Assembly (NCBI GenBank): GCA_043720715.1
Contig: JAYSSF010000058.1
Location: forward strand, 1 to 5,688
From: JAYSSF01 sp043720715
GTDB lineage: Bacteria; Patescibacteriota; Gracilibacteria; Absconditabacterales; Absconditicoccaceae
Reading direction: 5' to 3'
Length of the DNA stretch: 5,688 bases
This document shows, piece after piece, positions 1 to 5,611 of this stretch; position 1 is the stretch's first letter; every line of letters begins with the position of its first letter. The notes beneath the pieces are model-generated. The model worked only from the letters and a program-made list of their open reading frames with translations. It searched no databases and was not told the origin of the DNA. Made by a program: the position numbers and the translations under genes.

Positions 1-318
1 CTGTGAGTGATGATTTATCCATACCATAGGCAGATCTGACCAAGGACAAGATATCATATCAATCGTATGAAATATGAGATTGCTTCAAATTGAGGGGGGG
101 GGTCTGAAGTTTGAGAGTTGCTGTCTCGTACCAACTCGTATCTTGGACTACTCAAGCACCATGATTCGTATCACATGAGGAAAAGATTATGTCGATGACT
201 CGGTAATAATCTATTAGAACAGATTGATTTTGTTTGCTCGTACCATAAAATTATCGCCAATCCTAAGCCACTACCACTCAAATATCAGGATGAGTATTGG
301 TTGTATGCTTTGATTTAA
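1..318 (+). CDS. Reverse transcriptase, C-terminal 105 residues (left-truncated by window edge)
   Basis: Frame 1 is open from the first base to TAA at 316-318 when TGA is read as Gly. The peptide begins with LGVMIYPYHRQIG (residues 1-13), which matches the (F)LG-x-x-I/V-x-P segment that follows the palm YxDD motif in many bacterial RTs. NSYLGLLKH followed by SYHMRKRL (residues 45-63) is the thumb-region signature common in diversity-generating-retroelement and related RTs. Five TGA codons are in frame (4-6, 37-39, 91-93, 112-114, 196-198); the first is the G of FLG. The catalytic palm lies outside the window, so the RT class cannot be fixed: DGR-like is my best guess, and an unclassified or defence RT is possible. 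A run of nine G at 94-102 encodes part of a Gly4 stretch (31-34). The tail after residue 65 is not recognised. No terminator follows. Confidence 0.82.
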
Positions 319-334
319 GAGATTTTTCTTCATC

Positions 335-361
335 ATAGCACCCATCTTCTCCACGTGCTAA
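335..361 (+). promoter_or_regulatory. CIRCE-like inverted repeat, orphan copy
   Basis: The arms are ATAGCACCC and ACGTGCTAA with a 9-nt centre (344-352). The core is TAGCAC-N13-GTGCTA, the geometry of the HrcA operator CIRCE (consensus TTAGCACTC-N9-GAGTGCTAA). It lies 16 nt beyond the RT stop, and no gene begins downstream on the + strand, because the next gene is the tail-to-tail ATPase. It is therefore either a duplicated relic of the dnaK control region, the control of an unseen RNA, or simply part of a dispersed repeat. Confidence 0.55.
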
Positions 362-383
362 AAAAGTCTTGCAAAATAGTTAT
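336..383 (+). repeat. 48-bp direct repeat, copy A (partner at 1750-1797)
   Basis: This stretch aligns without gaps to 1750-1797 with 43 of 48 identical bases by my count. The match covers the CIRCE-like palindrome and continues into a shared CTTGCAAAATA segment. The two copies are in the same orientation and flank the ATPase gene, 1414 bp apart. The differences are t/a, c/t, a/t, g/c and g/a, so they do not follow an adenine-specific mutagenesis pattern. Confidence 0.85.
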
Positions 384-487
384 AGTGCATTACACTTAGA
401 ATTAGAATCAACTCACGCCTCAAGATAATGCACTACGTAGTAGATTTCATAGATAATAGTATTCCTATTTTTATATGAAATCTACTA
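383..487. repeat. Two adjacent hairpin-forming inverted repeats between RT and ATPase 3' ends
   Basis: The first is a perfect 10-bp inverted repeat, TAGTGCATTA at 383-392 with TAATGCACTA at 426-435 (33-nt loop). The second is a perfect 14-bp inverted repeat, TAGTAGATTTCATA at 438-451 with TATGAAATCTACTA at 474-487 (22-nt loop). Two bases separate them. The second stem starts 3 nt after the ATPase stop on the - strand, so it could protect or end that transcript, but neither strand shows a U-run after it. With the CIRCE-like palindrome at 335-361 this makes three successive foldable elements in about 150 nt. I recognise no known RNA family here. Confidence 0.6.
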
Positions 488-490
488 TAA

Positions 491-1627
491 TTACTGAGAA
501 TTTGTTATAAAGCTGAGGTAGTTGGATGAATTGATGAGCTGCAATGAAGCATCAGGATATGCTGTATAGAATGCTCTTGAGCTAGTCATTTTTTGAGATT
601 GATATTTAAACTCATATCCATGAACTCATCATCCGTATTCTTCGATATAGTCTACCTCGGATCCAGTATAGGCTCTCCAGAAGTATCTATTATGGTAGTG
701 GTGATAGTACGATGATCGTTTGATCCTCTCATTGATGACAAAGTTTTCCCATAAAGCTCACTTATCGCCTCTAGATTCAATGGGATCGTAGTTGGATATG
801 AGCGTATTTCTAATGCCCAGGTCATAGAAGTAATATTTATGTTTTTTGCTGATTTCTTTTCTTCAATTTTTGCTATAGGCTCTCAATGAATAGATGATAA
901 ATGATTGTTCAAGGAGATAGATATATCTATTGACTGTCTCTGCTGATACTCATAGCTGTGCGGCCAGTTCGTTGATAGAAACTTCTTGTCAGATCTGATA
1001 TGCGAGTAGTTTGGTTAGATTTACCAGTACTTGAGAATGTTTGATTCCATCAAGAGCAAGCACATCCCTAAACAGATATGAGTTGACAAGCTCCTTGAGT
1101 AATTGTTGTTTTGATTCTAGTCATGTAGTAGTGTATACTTCGGGATAGAGTCCATGTATCATGGCTGTTTTGTGATATTGATCCAGTTCCATCAGATTGA
1201 GGTGAGTGTCTAGTTCACACATGGCTAGTGGATAGAGATGGTAGACGAGCTTCCTACCAGTTAGAGATTCACTGATACCATTCGCTAGATCTAGTGATGA
1301 TGAGCCAGTCACGATAATTTTTTTCTCTGGATAGGTGTCGTAGATTAACTTTAAAATCATGTCAATATTGCTGATTTTCTGTGCCTCATCAACCACGATC
1401 ATAGCATAATCTTGTATATATGCACTGAGTTTGCCAAAATCTTCATACTGAAAATAATTGTGTTGGATAATATTTTCTCCGCTGATGTGGAGAGTTTTGA
1501 GATTGTAGTGATCAACAAGAAGTTTAGTGAGTGTTGTTTTACCAACCTGTCTTGGTCCATAAATCACAATGATCTTATTTGATGCATGTGATATGATAGT
1601 TTCAAACAGTAATCTTGTTATAAACAT
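491..1627 (-). CDS. AAA_14/DUF4143-family ATPase, complete with 7 UGA-Gly codons
   Basis: With UGA as Gly the - strand frame runs from ATG (1625-1627) to TAA (491-493), giving 378 residues, normal for this family. Under the standard code it would stop after residue 168. The N-terminal P-loop domain has Walker A GPRQVGKTT (24-32), Walker B MIVVDEAQ (76-83) and a sensor-like TGSSSLDL (107-114). Then come LTGRKL (122-127) and YPLAMCEL (132-139), typical of AAA_14. The second half matches DUF4143: LLAYQIG-x-EVS followed by a winged-helix-like NELAAQLGVSAETVNRYI, then YYFYDLGIRN, GALWENF and EVDYIEEYGGGVHGYEFK, the last being the nuclease-like C-terminal core. TGA codons are at residues 169, 213, 226, 255, 290, 333 and 334. 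The family is usually encoded alone and its cellular role is poorly known; ATP binding is likely, the target is not. No Shine-Dalgarno is visible. Confidence 0.93.
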
Positions 1628-1629
1628 AA

Positions 1630-1674
1630 AATATTACAGGTTAAATGTATAAATTATCTATAATATTACAGGTT
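1630..1674. repeat. Pair of 13-bp direct repeats in the ATPase leader
   Basis: AATATTACAGGTT occurs at 1630-1642 and again, identically, at 1662-1674, with a period of 32 bp, about three helical turns. One copy overlaps the candidate -10 box of the ATPase and the other ends 2 bp before its start codon. This is a natural arrangement for a repressor operator, possibly one bound by the ATPase's own winged-helix segment, but nothing shows which protein binds it. Confidence 0.5.
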
Positions 1675-1691
1675 GTATATGTAAATTTCAA
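1663..1691 (-). promoter_or_regulatory. Candidate promoter of the ATPase gene
   Basis: On the - strand TTGAAA (1691-1686) is followed after 17 nt by TAATAT (1668-1663). This matches the sigma-70 type consensus at 5 of 6 and 4 of 6 positions. Transcription would begin near 1656, leaving a leader of roughly 30 nt. The -10 box lies inside one of the 13-bp direct repeats, which would suit autoregulation. The region is AT-rich, so a chance match is possible. Confidence 0.4.
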
Positions 1692-1711
1692 GTATATATA
1701 GTAAATCACCT

Positions 1712-1739
1712 TTGACAAGAATAAAAACTATACAATAAT
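1712..1739 (+). promoter_or_regulatory. Candidate dnaK promoter P1
   Basis: A perfect TTGACA (1712-1717) is followed after 16 nt by AATAAT (1734-1739), a 5 of 6 match to the -10 consensus. The start point would be near 1746, immediately before the first CIRCE-like element, which is the usual position of CIRCE in HrcA-controlled genes. The dnaK leader would be about 247 nt. P1 and the ATPase promoter are divergent, with their -35 boxes about 20 bp apart. Confidence 0.55.
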
Positions 1740-1748
1740 TTGTAAGAT

Positions 1749-1775
1749 GTAGCACCCATCTTCACTACGTGCTAA
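1749..1775 (+). promoter_or_regulatory. CIRCE-like operator 1 upstream of dnaK
   Basis: The arms are GTAGCACCC and ACGTGCTAA around a 9-nt centre (1758-1766). Each arm matches 7 of 9 positions of CIRCE (TTAGCACTC-N9-GAGTGCTAA), and the spacing is exact. It lies just after P1 and upstream of dnaK, a classical HrcA target. I infer that a heat-sensitive HrcA repressor binds here; no hrcA gene is in the window. Confidence 0.72.
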
Positions 1776-1797
1776 AAATCTCTTGCAAAATAATTAT
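1750..1797 (+). repeat. 48-bp direct repeat, copy B (partner at 336-383)
   Basis: This is the dnaK-proximal copy of the repeat that flanks the ATPase gene, 43 of 48 bases identical to copy A. It contains the first CIRCE-like operator and the TTGCAA box of candidate promoter P2. Because it makes regulatory sense here and not at copy A, this copy is probably the original. Confidence 0.85.
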
Positions 1798-1810
1798 TTT
1801 TGTGTAATAT
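1783..1810 (+). promoter_or_regulatory. Candidate dnaK promoter P2
   Basis: TTGCAA (1783-1788) is followed after 16 nt by TAATAT (1805-1810). Each box matches 4 of 6 consensus bases, so the call rests mainly on position: the start point, near 1817, falls inside the second CIRCE-like palindrome. P1 with operator 1 and P2 with operator 2 may form a doubled promoter-operator unit. Confidence 0.3.
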
Positions 1811-1835
1811 AGCACCAATGGATTTTGGGTGCTAT
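1809..1835 (+). promoter_or_regulatory. CIRCE-like operator 2 upstream of dnaK
   Basis: The arms are ATAGCACCA and GGGTGCTAT around a 9-nt centre (1818-1826). The core is TAGCAC-N13-GTGCTA, the same as operator 1 and the orphan copy, while the central bases differ completely. That points to selection on the arms. Matches to the CIRCE arms are 6 of 9 and 7 of 9. The centre lies 60 bp from the centre of operator 1. Confidence 0.65.
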
Positions 1836-1858
1836 GCATTTAGTGAAATATTTACACT

Positions 1859-1919
1859 GGATTGTGCCCCAAGGGTACTTCCTGCGGGCGCCTCGTGTCT
1901 CCTCCTCGCAATGACGAGG
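1859..1919 (-). repeat. GC-rich dispersed-type repeat with a GTCATTGCGAGG motif in the dnaK leader
   Basis: Read on the - strand this starts CGTCATTGCGAGGAG and ends GGGGCACAATCC. It resembles the GTCATTGCGAG...GCAATCC intergenic repeats that I recall from many unrelated bacterial genomes. The end holds a CCTCG-N6-CGAGG palindrome (1904-1919). G+C in 1861-1920 is 37 of 60, against 21 of 60 in the preceding 60 bases, so it looks inserted. It has no open frame of its own. If P1 or P2 is used it is transcribed in the dnaK 5' leader. Confidence 0.55.
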
Positions 1920-1933
1920 ATGCATCAAATTCA

Positions 1934-1947
1934 TTGGGCACGCCCAA
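1934..1947. repeat. 14-bp inverted repeat TTGGGC-AC-GCCCAA
   Basis: A 6-bp perfect dyad with a 2-bp centre lies 46 bp before the dnaK start. Its left arm can also pair with GTGCCCCAA at 1864-1872, with a one-base bulge, folding the GC-rich repeat into one larger hairpin. It is probably part of that same element. From 1948 to the start codon the leader is AT-rich and shows no Shine-Dalgarno. Confidence 0.4.
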
Positions 1948-1992
1948 AGCGATGTCTCTACATTATCTATTTATTATTAATTTATCAAACAA

Positions 1993-3897
1993 ATGGCAAA
2001 AATTATCGGAATTGATCTAGGAACTACCAACTCATGTGTTGCGTACATGATTGGTGACAAAGCAGAAGTAATCGCAAACTCAGATGGAGATCGTACGACT
2101 CCGAGTATCGTATATATCAAGGGTGATGAACTCTTGGTCGGAAAGCTTGCAAAGCGTAAGGCAATCTTGGAACCTAAGAATGTAATCTTCGAGGTAAAGA
2201 GATTTATCTGACACAAATATAGTGAGCTCACAGCTGGTGACAAGACTGTCCCATACGAAATCAAAGAAGCAAAAGATGGAGGAGTGCTCATCGTGATCGA
2301 TGGCAAAGAATATAAGCCAGAAGAAATCTCAGCGATGATCCTCAAGAAGCTCAAAGAAGACGCTGAGAAGTTCCTCGGAGAAAAGGTAACTCAAGCAGTA
2401 ATTACTGTACCAGCATACTTCAACGACTCACAGCGCAATGCTACCAAGGTAGCTGGTGAGATCGCAGGACTAACAGTAGAGAGAGTAATCAACGAACCTA
2501 CAGCTGCAGCATTCTCCTACGGTATGGATAATGTAAAATCTCAGAAGATCGTGGTATATGATCTTGGTGGAGGTACGTTTGACGTAACAGTGATGGATAT
2601 CGATCACAGTGAAGATGGTAAGACGTTCGAGGTATTGGCTACATCTGGTGATACACACTTGGGAGGTGCTGACTTTGATCAGAGAATCATCAAGTTCCTC
2701 GTGGATCAGTTTAAGACCAAGGAGGGTATCGATCTCTCGACTAACCCGATGGCGATGCAAAGACTCAAAGATGAAGCAGAAAATGCTAAGAAGCAACTTT
2801 CATCTGCTGATCAAGTAGAGATCAATATTCCATTTATCGCAACCAGCGAAGGAACTCCTAAGCACATCCAAGAGACGATTACCAGAGCTGGATTTGAAAG
2901 ATTGATCTCAGATCTTCTCGAGAGAAGCAAGAAGCCAGTACAAGAAGCGATAGCAGACTCAAAACTCAATAAGTCAGACATCAATGATGTGATCCTCGTA
3001 GGAGGTAGTACTCGTATCCCTGCTGTACAGAATATCATCAAGGAGCTCACTGGAAAGGAAGCGAAGGCAACCGTGAATCCAGATGAAGCAGTAGCGCTTG
3101 GTGCTGCGATCCAAGGAGGAATCCTCAGTGGTAATAGTGCGGTATCTGACATCTTGTTGATGGATGTGACTCCATTGTCGTTGGGTGTAGAAGTGGAAGG
3201 TGGTCTCATCCATGTGATGATCCCTCGTAATACAACCATCCCAGTCAAGAAATCAAATATTTATACGACTGCAGTTGACAACCAACCAGCAGTAACCATC
3301 CATATTGCACAAGGTGAGCGTAAGATGGCGAGTGATAACAAATCACTAGGTCAGTTTAACCTCGAAGGTATCCCACCACTCAGAAGAGGTCAGGCTCAGA
3401 TCGAAGTAACATTTGATATCGATGCGTCAGGATTACTCAATGTATCAGCGCTAGAGAAGACAACTGGTAAAGAGCAGAAGATCACCGTCCAAGGTGCTAC
3501 TGGTATCTCAGACGAAGAAATCGCAAAAGCACAAGCTGATGCAGAACAGTTTGCAGAAGCTGACAAGAATCGTGCTGAACTCGCTGAATCCAAGAACAAG
3601 TTTGACTGAATGCTCTATCAACTCGAGACCATGCAAGTGGACAATGCTGACAAGATCGGTGAAGAAGAAAAAGCAATCATCACCAAACTGATCGAAGAAG
3701 GTACAGCTCTCAAGAATAATCCAGATACAACCAAAGAACAATTTGAAGCTGAGTTTACCAAATATCAGGAAGAAATGATGAAGCTCTACCAGAAGTTTGG
3801 TGCAACCAATAACGCAGCAAACCCAGACGCAGCCGATATCATCGAAAATGATGCACCAGCAGGCGAGCCTGAGGGGCAAGTGATTGATGCAGAGTAA
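1993..3897 (+). CDS. dnaK: Molecular chaperone DnaK (Hsp70), complete with 2 UGA-Gly codons
   Basis: This encodes the cytosolic ATP-dependent chaperone that binds exposed hydrophobic stretches and works with DnaJ and GrpE. One frame runs from ATG (1993) to TAA (3895-3897), 634 residues, the normal length, once TGA at 2209-2211 (residue 73, in RFIGHKY) and 3607-3609 (residue 539, in FDGMLYQ) are read as Gly. The nucleotide-binding domain shows GIDLGTTNS (6-14), INEPTAAA (166-173), DLGGGTFDV (190-198) and VGGSTRIP (336-343). The linker DVTPLSLGVEV starts at 391. The substrate-binding beta domain spans about 395-505 and the helical lid follows. The C-terminus ends GQVIDAE, not the EEVKDK of E. 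coli. The segment after residue 73 is near the length of the Gram-negative form. No grpE, dnaJ or hrcA is adjacent, and a terminator follows at once. By hand count only 2 of 49 Gly codons are UGA. No Shine-Dalgarno is seen. Confidence 0.98.
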
Positions 3898-3949
3898 ATA
3901 AAGCTAAGATGCTAGAAAGCTAGAAGAATTAGATGCTATAATCACGAAC

Positions 3950-3980
3950 AATCTCGAATTTGTCGGGATTTTTGTTTTTG
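3950..3980 (+). terminator. Intrinsic terminator of dnaK
   Basis: AATCTCGA (3950-3957) pairs with TCGGGATT (3963-3970), an 8-bp stem with one G-U pair and a 5-nt loop. It is followed by a T-rich tail (TTTGTTTTTG). It begins 53 nt after the dnaK stop and separates dnaK from the toxin-antitoxin operon. The stretch 3898-3949 before it holds only a small AGATGCTA direct repeat (3907-3914 and 3931-3938). Confidence 0.85.
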
Positions 3981-3991
3981 TTGTATTCCGA

Positions 3992-4020
3992 TTTGCAATT
4001 TTTGGATTTTTGTGTATTAT
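3992..4020 (+). promoter_or_regulatory. Candidate promoter of the abiE operon
   Basis: TTTGCA (3992-3997) is followed after 17 nt by TATTAT (4015-4020), matching consensus at 4 of 6 and 5 of 6 positions. Transcription would start near 4027. A short ATTAC-N8-GTAAT dyad at 4031-4048 lies just after it and could be an AbiEi operator, since AbiEi antitoxins are known to repress their own operon by binding inverted repeats; that dyad is short and may be chance. Confidence 0.4.
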
Positions 4021-4056
4021 ATTTCTTATCATTACGTTTTATAGTAATCTTGAGAA

Positions 4057-4677
4057 ATGAACTATATCCAATTTCATCAATTATTTGCAAAGCAACAATA
4101 TGTTTCGCTGGCTCAGATTAGGCTATATGAGACAGACTTTCGTGTTGCAAACCTGACTGAGTGGATCAAGCAGTGATATATTACTACAATCACCAAGGGG
4201 CGGTATGTGTTCGTAGATATGGCGAGAGATGAGAGCTTGTCGATGATGATTGCCAATGATATCTATGAGCCATCATATATTAGTATGGAATCAGGACTAA
4301 GATATTATGATTTGATCCCTGAGTGAGTATTTATGCAGACATCTATCAGTACCAAAAAGTCACAACTTCTCACTTGACCTACTGGTTCGTACAAGTACTA
4401 CCATGTGCAGCCTCGTCATTATCGGTGATATCAACTCATCTATAATCGCAAGCGAAACAAGTATCTGCGTATCGCTGAACCAGAAAAGCTATTGTGTGAT
4501 TGGTTTTATCTCAAGCCTCATGAGCCTGATGAATTTGAAGAACTAAGGATCACTGCATCCAGCTATCACGAACTCGTGAATGTGAGCAAACTTCGTCGCT
4601 ATGCTCAACAATATGGAGTAGTCAGACTTATCAATACCATCGAACAATTTATCACTTTTATGGAACAACATGATTAG
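4057..4677 (+). CDS. abiEi: AbiEi-family antitoxin (type IV toxin-antitoxin), 4 UGA-Gly codons
   Basis: Family knowledge: AbiEi is the antitoxin and autorepressor of the AbiE type IV system. It counteracts AbiEii without forming a stable complex. The frame runs from ATG 4057, the first ATG after an in-frame TAA at 4045, to TAG 4675-4677, 206 residues. Residues 9-53 look like the N-terminal winged helix, with YVSLAQI (15-21), LTEWIKQGYI (33-42) and KGRYVFVD (47-54). The C-terminal part has YEPSYISMESGLRYY (70-84), GPTGSYKYYHV, and AEPEKLLCDW (140-149), a typical AbiEi segment. TGA codons encode G40, G90, G107 and G124, so under the standard code only short fragments would be seen. GAG lies 3 nt before the ATG, a poor Shine-Dalgarno. 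The gene overlaps abiEii by 8 nt, which argues for translational coupling. Confidence 0.87.
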
Positions 4678-5440
4678 ATTAGAACAATTATTGCCGTTTT
4701 ATACACCAAATTTACATGATAAGCCTAAGGCAATCTTGAGAGAGTATTTGCAGGTCAAAATACTGCATTATATCTATCAGCATCCACTGGCACAGAAGTT
4801 GTGTTTTATCGGGTGAACGGCACTGAGACTTGTGTATCATAGCTCGAGATTTTCGGAAGATCTTGATTTTGATAATTGGGGATTGACTGAATCAGAGTTT
4901 GGTGAGCTGGGTGAATATATTGCTACGGCCCTCGGGAGAGAGTGATATGGGGTCGAGATGAAGCATATCTTCAAATGAGCATATCATTGTGAGATCAAGA
5001 TACCACAACTGTTGTATGATAATAATCTTGCAGACATGGCAACACAAAAGCTTGTGATCAAGATTGATACTGCTGCACAGTGATTTGATTATGAGGTGCA
5101 AGTATCTGGCTTGCAGATGTTTGAGTATGCATATCCAGTGAGGGTAGTATCTCAACCGGTGTTGGTGAGTATGAAGTTATTGGCGTTTTTTGGCAGAATT
5201 AAGGGGAGAGATATCTTTGATCTGTCATATCTACTGAGTATGTGAGTGATGCCTGACTATCGTCTCCTCCATTCTCTGAGTATCACTAACTGAGAAGAGC
5301 TGTTGCATGCGATCAATGCAAGGCTTGCAACCCTCGATCTCGACCAACTTAACCAAGATGTCGCACCATTCTTATTTCAAACTGACAACCAGTCAGTCAA
5401 GCTGTTCCCTGAGTTTATCAAGAGAATTGAGTGGAAGTAA
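4670..5440 (+). CDS. abiEii: AbiEii-family nucleotidyltransferase toxin, 6 UGA-Gly codons
   Basis: This is the toxin partner of the preceding gene. Characterised family members are nucleotidyltransferase-like proteins that arrest growth; some homologues (MenT type) add nucleotides to tRNA. The frame runs from ATG 4670 to TAA 5438-5440, 256 residues. Motif I is FIGGTALRLVY (46-56), motif II RFSEDLDF (60-67) with likely metal-binding D64 and D66, then KLVIKID (127-133) and, in the last conserved block, MKLLAFFGRIKGRDIFDLSYLL, beginning at 168. TGA codons are at residues 49, 92, 103, 138, 192 and 208. G49 is the second glycine of the catalytic GG-T motif, so a standard-code ribosome would stop just inside the active site. 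The start overlaps the antitoxin stop by 8 nt. A strong terminator follows within 6 nt. The catalytic residues appear intact, so the toxin is likely functional. Confidence 0.88.
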
Positions 5441-5445
5441 AAAGA

Positions 5446-5492
5446 AAAAATCAATCAGTAAGCGGAATCCGCAGAAACTCTGATTGATTTTT
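5446..5492. terminator. Symmetric intrinsic terminator after abiEii
   Basis: AAAAATCAATCAG (5446-5458) pairs perfectly with CTGATTGATTTTT (5480-5492), a 13-bp stem. The 21-nt apical region contains a second small hairpin, GCGG-AAT-CCGC (5462-5472). The A-tract and T-tract flanks make it a plausible terminator in both directions: it ends the abiE transcript on the + strand and could also end a leftward transcript from the right side of the window. Confidence 0.85.
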
Positions 5493-5521
5493 AATTGTTA
5501 AGTTTGAGATCTAATATATTT

Positions 5522-5611
5522 TTACTTTTTTGATGCTCATTCAAAAAGTTCTAATAGTCACTGAAAGAATTTTATTGAATCTTCGCTTGCATCATTAAGG
5601 AAACACTGCAA
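5522..5611 (-). pseudogene. Short coding-like remnant or end of an unidentified gene
   Basis: On the - strand, with UGA as Gly, an open stretch reads QCFLNDASEDSIKFFQG, then LLELFEGASKK, and ends at TAA 5522-5524. Two of its codons are TGA (5537-5539 and one nearer the start, after FFQ), as in the real genes here. The composition looks like an acidic, amphipathic C-terminal tail. Upstream in the same frame there are several TAG codons within 80 nt. A +1-shifted frame carries another open stretch (KIDYFSVILEVGFAVF) that runs up to it, so this could be a frameshifted remnant. I do not recognise the protein, and no convincing start or Shine-Dalgarno is present. The symmetric terminator on its left would suit a leftward gene. 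Confidence 0.25.

Noticed and set aside
335..361. The TAGCAC/GTGCTA hairpin as an intrinsic terminator for the RT
   Set aside because: The stem is only 6 bp with a 13-nt loop and is followed by A, not T, on the RT strand; the same geometry recurs twice before dnaK, where operators are expected.
319..490. Group II intron domains V and VI after the RT
   Set aside because: No 34-nt domain V-like hairpin with the AGC triad or a bulged-A domain VI could be found, and the hairpins present do not fit that shape.
336..1797. The 48-bp repeats as a DGR template/variable repeat pair
   Set aside because: The mismatches (t/a, c/t, a/t, g/c, g/a) are not confined to adenines in one copy, and copy B lies in the dnaK promoter region, not in a coding 3' end.
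2470..2796. Antisense frames within dnaK as genes
   Set aside because: They are shadows of dnaK codon bias, with no starts, motifs or family resemblance.
2209..3609. dnaK as a broken gene or three separate ORFs, or UGA as selenocysteine
   Set aside because: All pieces are in one frame, total 634 residues with all Hsp70 motifs, and the TGA positions fit glycine. Hsp70 has no selenocysteine there, and the four other genes show the same pattern.
3937..3942. Perfect TATAAT as a promoter after dnaK
   Set aside because: No -35 box lies 16-18 nt upstream, and the dnaK terminator begins 8 nt later.
4492..4677. A separate 61-residue gene starting at TTG 4492
   Set aside because: It is the last part of abiEi after its last UGA; TTG 4492 is leucine 146 inside AEPEKLLCDW.
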